From NCBI GenBank assembly GCA_024919215.1, contig CP103437.1, positions 310,001-374,000 of the forward strand: a stretch of DNA of 64,000 bases. The letters are read 5' to 3'. A model generated the notes under the pieces. The model saw only the letters and a list, made by a program, of their open reading frames with translations, was not told where the DNA came from and made no database searches. Positions 47,530 through 57,649 of this stretch are shown piece by piece (position 1 is the stretch's first letter; each line of letters opens with the position of its first letter). Made by a program: the position numbers and the translations under genes. Source of the stretch: Methylophilaceae bacterium LSUCC0665 (GTDB lineage Bacteria > Pseudomonadota > Gammaproteobacteria > Burkholderiales > Methylophilaceae).

Positions 47530-48875
47530 GGAAGTATTTTGGGACTGATGGAATTCGAGGTAGGGCAGGTAAATTTCCAATTACGGTAGATTTTTTTACC
47601 AAGCTTGGTTTTGCGGCTGGAAAAGTCCTCACGAAAGATAACCAATCAACAAGTAAACCAAAAGTAATTATTGGAAAAGATACTCGTGAGTCAGGCTACA
47701 TGTTGGAGTCAGCCCTGGAGGCAGGTTTTTCAGCTGCTGGAGTAGATGTATTTTTAACAGGGCCCATTCCAACCCCGGCAATTGCTTATCTCACAAAAGC
47801 CCTAAGGGCACAAATTGGTGTAGTGATTTCAGCATCGCATAATTTTTATCATGATAATGGGATTAAATTTTTTTCAGGTAATGGTCTGAAGTTGGATGAT
47901 GAGATTGAATTAGAGATAGAAAACACTTTAGATGGTATTGAGAGTTTAGATTCTGAAAATATTGGGAAGGCAAAAAGGGTGGATGATGCTCAAGGCCGTT
48001 ATGTTGAATTTTGTAAAAACACATTTCCCAAAGAGCTATCACTTGAGGGATTAAAAATTGTCCTTGATTGTTCACACGGAGCCACTTATCAAGTTGCCCC
48101 AAAGGTTTTTGCAGAATTAGGGGCCGATATTTATTCTATTGGTGTTAGCCCTAATGGAACAAATATTAACGATGGATGTGGATCAACATCGCTTGAATTA
48201 TTAAGATACGAGGTGAAAAAAAACAAAGCCAATCTTGGAATCGCTTTTGATGGTGATGGCGATCGAGTGCTGATGATCAATTCCAATGGCGATAAAGTAG
48301 ATGGGGACCAACTCCTTTTCATTATTGTTCGTGCTGCTTTTGAGGAGAGTGGTTTTGATAGTGGCGTGGTAGGAACTCTGATGACTAATTTAGCTTTTGA
48401 AGAAAATTTGAAAGAGCTGGGGATACGATTTTCAAGGTCAGGAGTGGGTGATCGATACGTATCAGAAATGATGCAAGAAAAAAACTGGCTCTATGGTGGT
48501 GAAAATTCAGGTCATATCTTATTGAAAGATTTTCATACAACTGGTGATGGGATCATTTCTGCACTTCAGGTATTAAAATCCATTAAACAAAGACAGATCA
48601 GTTTTGACAAAGCAGTTTCAGAAATCAATTTATATCCTCAAATTTTATTAAATATCCCACTTGATAAAGAAATTGATTTAAATACTCCAGAGATACAAAA
48701 TTCAATTCATGAGGCTGAAAAAATAATGAATAATAATGGACGAGTCTTACTTAGAAAATCAGGAACTGAACCATTAGTTCGAATTATGACCGAAGGAAAA
48801 AATAAAGATCTAGCACTTCAGGCTGCTGGAAAAATAAAAAAAATAATTCAGAAAAAAATTATAGATCTTGAATGA
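47526..48875 (+). CDS. glmM: Phosphoglucosamine mutase
   Basis: Converts glucosamine-6-phosphate to glucosamine-1-phosphate for peptidoglycan and LPS. The N-terminus KYFGTDGIRGRAGKFPITVDF is the hallmark. The active serine is in GVVISASHNFYHDNGIKFFS, the metal site is AFDGDGDRVLMIN, the sugar-binding loop is YGGENSGHILLKDFHTTGDG and the phosphate loop is LLRKSGTEPLVRIMTEG. Length 449 is normal. It overlaps folP by 4 bases and the convergent TPR gene by 17. Confidence 0.98.
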   Translation: MRKYFGTDGIRGRAGKFPITVDFFTKLGFAAGKVLTKDNQSTSKPKVIIGKDTRESGYMLESALEAGFSAAGVDVFLTGPIPTPAIAYLTKALRAQIGVVISASHNFYHDNGIKFFSGNGLKLDDEIELEIENTLDGIESLDSENIGKAKRVDDAQGRYVEFCKNTFPKELSLEGLKIVLDCSHGATYQVAPKVFAELGADIYSIGVSPNGTNINDGCGSTSLELLRYEVKKNKANLGIAFDGDGDRVLMINSNGDKVDGDQLLFIIVRAAFEESGFDSGVVGTLMTNLAFEENLKELGIRFSRSGVGDRYVSEMMQEKNWLYGGENSGHILLKDFHTTGDGIISALQVLKSIKQRQISFDKAVSEINLYPQILLNIPLDKEIDLNTPEIQNSIHEAEKIMNNNGRVLLRKSGTEPLVRIMTEGKNKDLALQAAGKIKKIIQKKIIDLE

Positions 48876-50484
48876 AACCAAACTTATCTGGAAGATTCAA
48901 ATTACATTCAAGTTTAACTATTTCTACACTCGGGTACCATAATGATTTATTATTTGGACTACACCAGTAATGAAAGTTTTTTAATCCTAATTTATTTAGT
49001 AAAAACGTTTTTTTATTAGCAGCTCCTGAAAGGTGAGCGTTAATATTTGAGGTTGTAATTACAAAGTCACAACAGTCAATTAGAGCCAGAAGAGCTTCAA
49101 TATCATTAAACAAGTCATAACCTGAGTCAATAATTCCAAGTTCATCAAATAATTTTTTTTCCTCAGGATTTGGATTGTACTGTAAGTTTATTAACTTATA
49201 TTTACCCTTTGATAAATTTTTAAAAATTTCTAAATTTAAATTTTTGGATTCATCATTACTTTTCCAACTAATACCTATTAATGGATAATTAAATTTAGAT
49301 TTAATTAAATTTCTGATTGTAGGATCGCTTTTTAACTTATATCTTACTTTATGAAAACTGTTAATACTTTTTCTTAAGTATCTTCCTAAGTTTCCAATAG
49401 GAATATGAAAATCAAAAAATGAATCATTTTTAATATCATCCATGTGCAGGATATTAATATTATTAAAATTTCTCTTCATAATAGATGTAATTTTTCTAGA
49501 TGAGCAGGCGTAATAAATTTTTTTAGCATAATTTAATAATTCATTTAACATTGATGCATATAAAATCTCATCGCCAATACCTTGCTCACCCCAAACTAAT
49601 ATTGATTCACAGTGACATCCATTCCAAAGTGGTTTTGATGAATTAATTACTTTTTGTAGCCTTGAAGTATCTTTCCATCTATTTTCAAAATTTATCCATC
49701 CTTCTTCAAAATTTTGCTGTTTTAGTTGGATTACGCCAATATTGAGTTTTGTCTGGGGTGATTCTTCTTTAGATAATGATTTCATGTAATGGCTGATAGC
49801 TTTTTCATAATTACCAGTTATTTCAAAATATACACCGAGATTGTTATTGGTGAGAGGATTATTGGGATCTAGGTCATAGGCCTCACTTAATGTTTTGAAA
49901 AATTTTTGATGATCATCAATTTTTCTGTAAATTCGAGCAATATTATTTAAAACATCTGGAGTTTTTCTGAGAATTAGGGCTTTATTTAAAGCATTCATTG
50001 CTTCGCTATATTTTTTGAGTTCTGTGAGAATGCTTCCATAAAGCATATAAACTTCATAACTTTTTTCAATTTGAATTAAAGACTCGATTTCATATAATGC
50101 AGCAGAGTATTGTTTTGTTTTTTCAAGAATAATTGTTAGGTTAAAACGAGCATCACTAGAATTTGGATTATATTCAATTGATTTTCTATAAAGAATTTCT
50201 GCTTTATCGTAATTTTCTTCTAGTTCATAAATCACCCCAAAGTTATAATAAACTTCAAACTGATCTTTTTTTATTTCAATAGATTGTTCTAAAAAGTCTT
50301 TAGCTTGAGTTAAGTCATTTACCCTTAATGATGCCTCAGCACCTAAATTAACTACCCTAAGCTTATTAATAGAATTTAAAACATTAGAATTTGCTTTGAT
50401 CAGTGATATTACCTGATGAAAATCACCGTCATTGAAGTGTTTAGATAATTTTTTCCACAAAAATTCTTTATCAATTATTGACAA
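48859..50484 (-). CDS. TPR-repeat protein with glycosyltransferase-9-like C-terminal domain
   Basis: A 541-residue protein without a signal peptide. The N-terminal half (about 15-275) is made of 34-residue tetratricopeptide repeats, for example FEVYYNFGVIYELEENYDKAEILYRKSIEYNPNS and PLTNNNLGVYFEITGNYEKAISHYMKSLS. The C-terminal half resembles the donor half of GT9/GT41-type glycosyltransferases: ILVWGEQGIGDEILYASMLNELL, PLIGISWKSNDESK and CCDFVITTSNINAHLSGAANKKTFLL. It begins 3 bases after pstB, so it may be made with the phosphate transporter. Target unknown; transfer of a sugar to protein or surface glycan is inference. Confidence 0.75.
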   Translation of the reverse strand: MSIIDKEFLWKKLSKHFNDGDFHQVISLIKANSNVLNSINKLRVVNLGAEASLRVNDLTQAKDFLEQSIEIKKDQFEVYYNFGVIYELEENYDKAEILYRKSIEYNPNSSDARFNLTIILEKTKQYSAALYEIESLIQIEKSYEVYMLYGSILTELKKYSEAMNALNKALILRKTPDVLNNIARIYRKIDDHQKFFKTLSEAYDLDPNNPLTNNNLGVYFEITGNYEKAISHYMKSLSKEESPQTKLNIGVIQLKQQNFEEGWINFENRWKDTSRLQKVINSSKPLWNGCHCESILVWGEQGIGDEILYASMLNELLNYAKKIYYACSSRKITSIMKRNFNNINILHMDDIKNDSFFDFHIPIGNLGRYLRKSINSFHKVRYKLKSDPTIRNLIKSKFNYPLIGISWKSNDESKNLNLEIFKNLSKGKYKLINLQYNPNPEEKKLFDELGIIDSGYDLFNDIEALLALIDCCDFVITTSNINAHLSGAANKKTFLLNKLGLKNFHYWCSPNNKSLWYPSVEIVKLECNLNLPDKFGFIQDL

Positions 50485-50487
50485 GAC

Positions 50488-51267
50488 TTATCCAAATTTG
50501 CCAGTAATATAATCCTCAGTTTCTTTTTTAGATGGTTTCGTGAAAATAGTGTCTGTTTCATCAAACTCTATCATTTCGCCAAGATACATATAGGCAGTAT
50601 AATCTGAAATACGAGCTGCTTGTTGCATGTTATGAGTCACAATTAGAATAGTTAATTTTTTCTTCAGTTCACTCATTAGTTCTTCGATATTTACAGTAGC
50701 AATAGGGTCGAGTGCTGATGTCGGCTCATCAAACAACATGATCTCAGGATCTGTGGCAAGAGCTCTGGCGATACATAAGCGCTGTTGTTGTCCACCTGAC
50801 AGATTGTAAGCTAAATCTGGCAGACGATCCTTAACTTCATTCCATAATGACGCACCTTTAAGGGCCTCTTCCACTTTGTCATCAAGAAGTCGTTTATTGT
50901 TTTCACCCCGAACTCTTAATCCATAGGCTACATTTTCATAAATGGATTTAGGAAATGGATTAGGTTTTTGGAACACCATGCTAATTCTCATTCGAACTTC
51001 AATTGGATCCACTTTATTATCTAAAATATTTGTATTGTCTGGATGCAGTATAATTTCGCCACCATATTTATTTCCACTATATAAATCATGCATGCGATTG
51101 AAAGATCTCAAGAACGTAGATTTTCCGCAACCAGATGGGCCTATAAGAGCGGTTATTTTCTTTTCATACAGAGGAATATTAATATCCTTAAGAGCATGTG
51201 TCCCATCCGCATAATGGAAATTAAAGTTTTTTGATTCCGCTTTTAAAATTTCTTTTTTTTGTGCCAT
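50488..51267 (-). CDS. pstB: Phosphate ABC transporter ATP-binding protein PstB
   Basis: ATPase of the high-affinity phosphate importer. Walker A is GPSGCGKST, the signature [17 protein letters not shown] and Walker [63 protein letters not shown] is a PstB-specific N-terminal block. Length 259 is normal. It is 9 bases downstream of pstA and 3 bases before a TPR gene. PhoU, which usually follows pstB, is not in the window. Confidence 0.98.
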   Translation of the reverse strand: MAQKKEILKAESKNFNFHYADGTHALKDINIPLYEKKITALIGPSGCGKSTFLRSFNRMHDLYSGNKYGGEIILHPDNTNILDNKVDPIEVRMRISMVFQKPNPFPKSIYENVAYGLRVRGENNKRLLDDKVEEALKGASLWNEVKDRLPDLAYNLSGGQQQRLCIARALATDPEIMLFDEPTSALDPIATVNIEELMSELKKKLTILIVTHNMQQAARISDYTAYMYLGEMIEFDETDTIFTKPSKKETEDYITGKFG

Positions 51268-51276
51268 TTTTTTATC

Positions 51277-52218
51277 CTACCATTTAATTTTTTTTCTAAT
51301 GTTATAGCGAAGCTTAATCGCTAAACCATTCATGAATAATGTAAGTACAATGATCACCGCTCCAGTAGCGGCAGCATTAATATGAAAAGCATGCTCGGGT
51401 CTTGAAATCCAATTAAACATTTGAATTGGCAGAACAGTAAAACCTGCCTCTAGCCAACTAAAATTAATAAAAGGAGCAACATCGTTTACGGGGGATGGGG
51501 GTAAGAATGCTATAAAAGTCAGTGCTCCGATGGTGATCACAGGAGCTGTCTCACCAATTGCTCTTGCCATACCAATAATAATTCCAGTTAACACGCCACC
51601 CATTGCATACTGCAGGACATGGTGAAGTGTGACTTGCCATTTTGTTGCGCCAACCGCGAAAGCAGCCTCTCGAATATGAACAGGTATTGCTCGAATAGCT
51701 TCACGTGTTGAGACAATAACGATCGGTAACATTAATAATGAGAGTGTGAGGCCTGCCGTTAAAACACTGGTACCAAGACCAAACTCATAGACAAATAAGC
51801 CAAGGGCTAATAGGCCATAAATAATGGATGGTACCCCAGCTAAGTTTGCTACGTTAATTTCAATTAAATCAGCAAACCAACCTTTTTTGGCGTACTCTTC
51901 CAGATAAATCCCGGCTGCCACCCCCATTGGAACCGCAACGAAGAACGTGACCACAAGAACCAAAGCAGAGCCAACCCATGCCGACAAAATGCCTGCACCC
52001 TCTGGTTTCCTTGAGGGGAAATTGGAGAAAAAATCTAAATTCATTTTTGGATACCCATCGATCACAAGATCCAGAAAAAGAACTAGCAGGGTAATTGCTA
52101 ATGAAATGATGATGAAAAATCCAATGCCAGCGAAAATTTGATCATTCTTTTTATGTTTTTTAATTAGCGCCCTAATTACATTTAGGTCTTTATCTGTCTT
52201 TTTATTTGAGATAGCCAT
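51277..52218 (-). CDS. pstA: Phosphate ABC transporter permease PstA
   Basis: One of the two membrane subunits of the phosphate importer. It has 313 residues and about six helices. GAGILSAWVGSALVLVVTFFVAVPMGVAAGIYLEEYAKKGWFADLIEINVANLAGVPSIIYGLLALGLF and the EAA-like loop STREAIRAIPVHIREAAFAVGATKWQVTLHHVL are PstA hallmarks. It lies 3 bases after pstC and 9 before pstB. Confidence 0.97.
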   Translation of the reverse strand: MAISNKKTDKDLNVIRALIKKHKKNDQIFAGIGFFIIISLAITLLVLFLDLVIDGYPKMNLDFFSNFPSRKPEGAGILSAWVGSALVLVVTFFVAVPMGVAAGIYLEEYAKKGWFADLIEINVANLAGVPSIIYGLLALGLFVYEFGLGTSVLTAGLTLSLLMLPIVIVSTREAIRAIPVHIREAAFAVGATKWQVTLHHVLQYAMGGVLTGIIIGMARAIGETAPVITIGALTFIAFLPPSPVNDVAPFINFSWLEAGFTVLPIQMFNWISRPEHAFHINAAATGAVIIVLTLFMNGLAIKLRYNIRKKIKW

Positions 52219-52221
52219 GTA

Positions 52222-53145
52222 TTAATATCTTTCGGTAAATTTGTTTCTTGTCCATTGACCCAATATATTCAAACTTAAAGTCATTACAAATAATGTGATA
52301 CCCGCTGCGAAAATACTTTGATAACCTATTCCGCCATGCTCCAAATCTCCCAAAGCTACTGAGACAATATAGGCCGTGATGGTGGCAGCACTGTCAACAG
52401 GATTAAAAGTAAAGTTTGGTTGCTGTCCAGCCGCGATAGCCACGATCATTGTTTCACCAATGCCACGACTGATTGCCAATATGTAAGCAGCCACGATTCC
52501 TGAGGTTGCAGCCGGCATGACTACAGATACAGCTGTTTGAAATCTCGTTGCTCCCATCGCATAAGACCCTTCTCTCATGGCCATAGGCACTGCACGCATG
52601 GCGTCCTCTGCCACAGAAGCGATGTAAGGAACAATCATGATCCCCATCACGATTCCAGGCCCAAGCATGTTAAAGGTTGATAAATCTGGATATATTTTTT
52701 GTAATAATGGCGTGACCAATAGCAAAGCAAAGTATCCAAACACCACAGTCGGTACGCCAACTAAAAGCTCTAGGATGGGCTTTACAGTTTCTTTTACCCT
52801 GTGAGAAGCAAATTCTGAGAGATAGACTGCAGTAATCGTGCCTAGAGGCACAGCCACAAGTAATGCCACTCCGGTAATTGTTAAAGTGCCTGCAACTAAA
52901 GGGAGAATCCCATAATTTTTTATCTCAAAATTTGGTGTCCAGACGGTAGATGTTAAAAATTCTTTAAAGGTGACAGCCTCAAAAAAAGGAATTGATTCAG
53001 AGACTAATATATACACAATACCAAATGTAATCAGAACCGCTATCAATCCTGAAAACATCAAGACTAACTCGATGATTCTTTCTAAAAAATTACGTCTAAT
53101 GTTTTTTGCTAACGCTGGACTAATATTTGATTTTTTTTTGACCAT
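52222..53145 (-). CDS. pstC: Phosphate ABC transporter permease PstC
   Basis: Second membrane subunit of the importer, 307 residues. ERIIELVLMFSGLIAVLITFGIVYILVSESIPFF is the first helix region. PILELLVGVPTVVFGYFALLLVTPLL and the EAA-like loop SVAEDAMRAVPMAMREGSYAMGATRFQTAVSVVMPAATSGIVAAYILAISRGIGETMIVAIAAG are PstC hallmarks. It is separated from pstS by 142 bases holding a strong terminator, so the permease genes are probably expressed at a lower level than pstS. Confidence 0.97.
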   Translation of the reverse strand: MVKKKSNISPALAKNIRRNFLERIIELVLMFSGLIAVLITFGIVYILVSESIPFFEAVTFKEFLTSTVWTPNFEIKNYGILPLVAGTLTITGVALLVAVPLGTITAVYLSEFASHRVKETVKPILELLVGVPTVVFGYFALLLVTPLLQKIYPDLSTFNMLGPGIVMGIMIVPYIASVAEDAMRAVPMAMREGSYAMGATRFQTAVSVVMPAATSGIVAAYILAISRGIGETMIVAIAAGQQPNFTFNPVDSAATITAYIVSVALGDLEHGGIGYQSIFAAGITLFVMTLSLNILGQWTRNKFTERY

Positions 53146-53205
53146 TAGAAAAACTCTTTAAAAAAAACACATTAATTATTACACAAAATAAAACTTAATT
53201 TATAA

Positions 53206-53257
53206 AAAAGAGGGGTGAAAATTATAAATAAAGAGGGGTGAAAAACCCCTCTTTATT
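53206..53257 (-). terminator. Strong intra-operon terminator between pstS and pstC with a duplicated arm
   Basis: Perfect 13-base-pair stem (AATAAAGAGGGGT at 53227-53239, ACCCCTCTTTATT at 53245-53257) with a 5-base loop, followed on the minus strand by a T-rich stretch. A second copy of one arm lies at 53206-53216; on the minus strand it reads CACCCCTCTTTTTT and ends in a run of six T. The first arm could pair with either copy, giving two alternative hairpins. It probably lowers read-through from pstS into pstCAB. Confidence 0.85.
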
Positions 53258-53287
53258 ATTTACTTAGTATTTAAGCAATTCACTCAA

Positions 53288-54277
53288 CTAGTCTGTCGCT
53301 TTTTCTAAGATTTCAGCCACTGAAAGACCAATTGCTGGACCGTCTTTGAACGCTGTACCAGTTTTTAATGATTTCACGTGATTTTTAATTGCATCATATT
53401 CCGCAGTTGAGAAAGGAACATAACCCACCTCTTTAGACAACTTAGCTGCGTTGTTTAAATAGAACTCAACAAATTTTTTCACGTTAGGATCAAATGCTGC
53501 TTTAGTTGCATTTAAATAGATGAATAAAGGACGTGAAAGAGGGTTGTATGTACCGTCCATAACTGTTTCAAGTGATGGCTCTACAAACTTACCTTCTTTG
53601 TTTTTAACTTTTACCGCACCTAATTTATCTTTGTTTTCTACATAGTAAGCTAGACCAAAATAACCTAAACCGCCTTTATCACCTGCAACACCTTGAACTA
53701 AAACGTTATCATCTTCAGATGCAGTAAAGTCACCACGAATAGATTTAGATTTCTTAATAATTGCTTCAGTAAAATAATCAAATGTACCAGAATCAGCACC
53801 TGGGCCATATAATTTTAGTGGTTGATTTGGGAAACCTTCACGAATTTGGCTCCAGTTCATAATCTTCCCTTGTGCATCAGGACCCCACATTTTTTTAAGT
53901 TCTTCAGGAGTCATTTCTGTTGCCCAGTCATTATCTTTATTTATTACAACAGTTAAAGCATCAAAAGCTACTGGAACTTCAATGAATGAAATACCTGCTT
54001 CATCACACTTTGCAATTTCTTTTGCTTTTACAGGACGAGATGCGCCTGAGATAGAAGTTTCACCACGACAGAACTTCTTAAAACCGCCGCCAGTTCCAGA
54101 AACACCAACTGTTACTTTTTTACCTGTTTCTTTTTGAAATTCTTCAGCAACTGCTTCAGTGATCGGATAAACAGTTGATGAACCATCAATTTTAATGATA
54201 TCTGCAGCAAATACTGACGTTGTTAATGCAGTAGTAGCTACAGTTGCTAATACAGCTTTTTTTAAGGTTGAAACCAT
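53288..54277 (-). CDS. pstS: Phosphate-binding periplasmic protein PstS
   Basis: Captures inorganic phosphate in the periplasm for PstCAB. The signal peptide is residues 1-24 (cut after TSVFA). Mature sequence begins IIKIDGSSTVYPITEAVAEEFQKETGKKVTVGVSGTGGGFKKFCRGETSISGASRPVK, which contains the phosphate-binding SSTV and SGTGGGF loops; GPGADSGTFDYFTEAI supplies the third. Length 329 is usual. A Pho box lies upstream at 54330-54347, and AGGAG stands a few bases before the ATG. It is first in pstSCAB. Confidence 0.98.
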   Translation of the reverse strand: MVSTLKKAVLATVATTALTTSVFAADIIKIDGSSTVYPITEAVAEEFQKETGKKVTVGVSGTGGGFKKFCRGETSISGASRPVKAKEIAKCDEAGISFIEVPVAFDALTVVINKDNDWATEMTPEELKKMWGPDAQGKIMNWSQIREGFPNQPLKLYGPGADSGTFDYFTEAIIKKSKSIRGDFTASEDDNVLVQGVAGDKGGLGYFGLAYYVENKDKLGAVKVKNKEGKFVEPSLETVMDGTYNPLSRPLFIYLNATKAAFDPNVKKFVEFYLNNAAKLSKEVGYVPFSTAEYDAIKNHVKSLKTGTAFKDGPAIGLSVAEILEKATD

Positions 54278-54313
54278 GTATACGCTCCTGTAAGGATATT
54301 AATCGAGAATTAA

Positions 54314-54347
54314 ATTTTAAGATTAAAGTATGACAGATTTATGACAA
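54314..54347 (-). promoter_or_regulatory. Pho box and -10 element of pstS
   Basis: On the minus strand, TTGTCATAAATCTGTCAT (54347-54330) differs from the E. coli Pho-box consensus CTGTCATAAATCTGTCAY only in its first base. Exactly 10 bases later comes TAAAAT (54319-54314), a good -10. PhoB would replace a -35 box here. The start codon of pstS is 36 bases further on. The divergent prfB gene starts at 54406. Confidence 0.92.
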
Positions 54348-54405
54348 TTTAATGTTTCTTAAAAACAGGTTAAAATGTCGCTGAATTATTATTTTGAATA
54401 AGTTT

Positions 54406-55510
54406 ATGGAAGCGGAAAAATTAAATCAGCTAAAAACAACATTATCTGAGATCGATGATCGATTTTCAGCTCTCAGGAGCTATCTTTGACCTCGATCATA
54501 AAAAAGAACAGCTTGAACAGCTAACTCGCCAACAAGAAGATCCTAAAATTTGGGACGATCATTCCCTCAGTCAAAAAATTGGCAAGGAAAAAAGAATTTT
54601 GGAAGATACAATCCAAGAATTTGAACAGTTAAATTTAGGTATTGGAAATAATAAAGAATTGTTTGATTTAGCAATCGAGGAAAATGACGACTCTACTCTG
54701 GATGACTTGCTCCAAGATACCTTTAATCTTGAAAAAAAACTCAGCCAATTAGAATTTAAAAGAATGTTTTCAAATCCACTTGACCCCAATAATTGCTTTA
54801 TCGATTTTCAATCTGGTAGTGGGGGCACTGAGGCTCAAGATTGGGCTAATATGCTCCTTAGAATGTACTTGAGGTACTGTGAGGAAAAAGGTTTTAAGGT
54901 CGAGGTGATGGAGATTACGGAAGGAGAAGTGGCAGGCATTAAAGGCGCTACGATTAAAATCATTGGTGATTATGCCTATGGTTATTTTAGAACAGAAACG
55001 GGCATTCATCGATTGGTCCGAAAATCACCATTCGACTCAGGCAGCAGAAGACATACCTCTTTTGCTGGAGTGAATGTATATCCTGAAATTGATGAATCAG
55101 TTGAAATTGAGATTAATCCTGCTGACTTAAGGATAGATACCTATCGAGCATCAGGGGCAGGGGGGCAGCATATCAACAAAACAGATTCTGCTGTTAGAAT
55201 TACACATGAGCCCAGCGGCGTTGTTGTGCAGTGTCAAAATGATCGATCCCAGCATCGGAATAAAGCCCAAGCAATGGATATGCTCAAAGCTCAGCTTTAT
55301 CGAATTGAGTTAGAAAAAAGAAATGAAGAAAAAAAGGCGATGGAGGATGCCAAATCAGATATTGGCTGGGGCCATCAAATTAGAAGTTATGTCCTGGACC
55401 AATCAAGAATTAAAGATCTAAGGACTGGTGTTGAAATAGGCAATACCCAAGGTGTTCTTGATGGCAACCTTGATCCATTTATTACAGAAAGTTTAAAACA
55501 AGGGGTTTAA
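54406..55510 (+). CDS. prfB: Peptide chain release factor 2 (programmed +1 frameshift)
   Basis: RF2 recognises UGA and UAA stops. It is made by joining 54406-54486 and 54488-55510: the first 27 codons end in CTT followed by an in-frame TGA (54487-54489), and ribosomes must shift +1 to read GAC and go on, giving 367 residues, close to the 365 of E. coli. The recognition motif SPF is in [14 protein letters not shown] and the catalytic GGQ in [20 protein letters not shown]. The frame is divergent from pstS and 1 base before lysS; prfB-lysS is a common pair. The shift is autoregulated by RF2 level. Confidence 0.97.
54475..54490 (+). other. RF2 programmed +1 frameshift site
   Basis: AGGAG (54475-54479), then TATCTTTGAC (54481-54490): an internal Shine-Dalgarno-like stimulator, the slippery CTT codon and the in-frame TGA followed by C. 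This reproduces the E. coli arrangement (AGGGGG TAT CTT TGA C) with the same spacing. Confidence 0.97.
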
Positions 55511-55511
55511 G

Positions 55512-57023
55512 TTGGAAAATAATGAAAATCAGATAGTAGATGAAAATTCGATTATTCAAGAACGAAGAAGTAAATTAACTGAGTTAAGAAAAGTTGGCGT
55601 TGCTTTTCCTAATAACTTTAAGCCTGAACATGATTCTTCACAACTGCATAAAGAATATGATGGATTTGATAAACCGACCTTAGAAGAAAAAAATATCGAA
55701 GTCGTTGTTGCTGGGCGAATGATGCTTAAAAGAGTCATGGGTAAGGCAAGTTTTGCGACAATCCAGGATCGAACCGGTCGGATTCAATTGTATGTAGCGA
55801 GAGATCTGATTAATAATGAAGAGAACCCAGAACTCTATTCCTCATTTAAAAAGTGGGACATGGGAGATATTATTGGAGCTAAAGGAAAGCTCTTTAAGAC
55901 CAATACCGATGAATTGACGATCGAGGTCACTGAAATTTGTTTATTAACAAAATCGTTACGACCGCTTCCTGAAAAGTTTCATGGATTGCAGGATCAAGAA
56001 ATGAAATATCGCCAACGATATGTGGATTTGATGGTCAATCAAGAGACTAGGGATACTTTTTTAACTAGATCAAAAGCAATCCAGTCTATTCGAGAATTCA
56101 TGGTCAATAATAAATTTCTGGAGGTGGAGACCCCCATGTTACATCCGATACCAGGGGGCGCGAGTGCAAAACCTTTTGTCACACATCACAACGCATTGGA
56201 TATGGAAATGTTTATGCGGATTGCTCCAGAGCTATACTTAAAGAGATTGGTCGTCGGCGGTTTTGATCGGGTGTTTGAAATCAATCGTAATTTCCGTAAC
56301 GAAGGTTTAAGTGTTCGTCATAACCCTGAATTTACCATGATGGAATTTTATGCTGCTTATGCTGATTATCAATGGTTAATGACATTCACTGAGGACTGTA
56401 TTCGCTCCAGCATCATTGCTTGCGGTATGGACTTAAAACTAACTTATCAAGACAAAGCAATCGATTTTTCACAACCGTTTGATCGTTTAACCCTGGTGCA
56501 AGCGATTGAGAAATACAATGATCAATTCGCATCTAAAGATCTTCTCAATACTGAATTTATTGAACAGTCTTTGCAAAAGATGGGAGAAGAATTGCCCCCA
56601 AATCGATCGCTAGGATCTCTTCAATTAGCATTATTTGAAGCGGTAGCCGAGGAGCACCTTTGGAACCCGACATTTATTATCGATTATCCAACCGAAGTAT
56701 CGCCACTAGCTAGGGCATCAGATAATGATCCGAACATTACGGAGCGTTTTGAATTATTTATCGCGGGCCGAGAAATTGCCAATGGTTTCTCGGAGCTCAA
56801 TGACCCTGAAGAGCAAGCTGAACGTTTCAAAAAACAGGTCGAACAAAAAGAGGCGGGGGATGATGAGGCGATGTATTATGACGCAGATTTTATCCGCGCT
56901 CTTGAGTATGGCATGCCCCCGACAGGCGGTTGCGGGATTGGTATTGATCGACTAATTATGTTGATCACCAATAAACCAAGTATTCGAGATGTTATTTTAT
57001 TTCCACATATGAGGCCAGAATAA
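55512..57023 (+). CDS. lysS: Lysyl-tRNA synthetase (class II)
   Basis: Charges tRNA-Lys. The 503 residues have the N-terminal OB-fold anticodon domain ([32 protein letters not shown]) and the class II catalytic core: motif 1 [29 protein letters not shown], motif 2 [27 protein letters not shown] and motif 3 [14 protein letters not shown]. The start is TTG at 55512, 1 base after the prfB stop; the next ATG in frame is internal to the conserved OB-fold. Length and N-terminus agree with this choice. Confidence 0.97.
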   Translation: MENNENQIVDENSIIQERRSKLTELRKVGVAFPNNFKPEHDSSQLHKEYDGFDKPTLEEKNIEVVVAGRMMLKRVMGKASFATIQDRTGRIQLYVARDLINNEENPELYSSFKKWDMGDIIGAKGKLFKTNTDELTIEVTEICLLTKSLRPLPEKFHGLQDQEMKYRQRYVDLMVNQETRDTFLTRSKAIQSIREFMVNNKFLEVETPMLHPIPGGASAKPFVTHHNALDMEMFMRIAPELYLKRLVVGGFDRVFEINRNFRNEGLSVRHNPEFTMMEFYAAYADYQWLMTFTEDCIRSSIIACGMDLKLTYQDKAIDFSQPFDRLTLVQAIEKYNDQFASKDLLNTEFIEQSLQKMGEELPPNRSLGSLQLALFEAVAEEHLWNPTFIIDYPTEVSPLARASDNDPNITERFELFIAGREIANGFSELNDPEEQAERFKKQVEQKEAGDDEAMYYDADFIRALEYGMPPTGGCGIGIDRLIMLITNKPSIRDVILFPHMRPE

Positions 57024-57025
57024 TT

Positions 57026-57649
57026 ATGTACATGCACCCTGAAATTGATCGTGATCAAATGACACCGCAACAAGCGATTGAAATTTTACAACAAGGTAAT
57101 GAGCGTTTTGTAAATAATGTGAAACGTCAGCATGACATGTTGAGTGTGCGTGATGAATTAAAAGACAAGCAACACCCTTTTGCCTCTATTCTTAGTTGTA
57201 GCGACTCCAGAACGACAGTGGAGTTGATTTTTGATCAAAATCTAGGGGATATTTTCTCAGTGAGGTTGGCTGGTAATGTGGCTTCAACCTTGGCTATTGG
57301 TAGTCTAGAATTTTCTACACAGTACTTGGGTTCAAAATTAGTGGTAGTGATGGGACATAGCAATTGCGGTGCCGTTAAAGCGGCATGTGATGACTTCAAA
57401 GGGGGTAACATCGGAGAAATCATTAATATGATTGACCCAGCAGTAAGTTTAGAGACCACTGTGTCCAGTGATCGCAATTCCTCAAATACATCTTTTGTAG
57501 ACAAAGTGTGCTGGCATAATGTTCATGAGCAAATTAATAACATCAAACAACATAGCAAGATCATTAATCAAATGTTGATAGATAATCAGATTGCCCTTGT
57601 TGGGGCGGTGTATGATTTAGCTTCCGGTTCAGTTCAGTTTGATATTTAA
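57026..57649 (+). CDS. can: Beta-class carbonic anhydrase
   Basis: Interconverts CO2 and bicarbonate, useful in supplying bicarbonate to carboxylases and CarAB. Zinc ligands Cys58, His111 and Cys114 and the Asp60-Arg62 dyad are seen in SCSDSR and GHSNCGAVKAA. FSVRLAGNVASTLAIGSLEFSTQYLGSKLVVVMGHS is the family block between. The 207-residue length is normal and there is no signal peptide, so the enzyme is cytoplasmic. It starts 2 bases after lysS. Confidence 0.95.
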   Translation: MYMHPEIDRDQMTPQQAIEILQQGNERFVNNVKRQHDMLSVRDELKDKQHPFASILSCSDSRTTVELIFDQNLGDIFSVRLAGNVASTLAIGSLEFSTQYLGSKLVVVMGHSNCGAVKAACDDFKGGNIGEIINMIDPAVSLETTVSSDRNSSNTSFVDKVCWHNVHEQINNIKQHSKIINQMLIDNQIALVGAVYDLASGSVQFDI

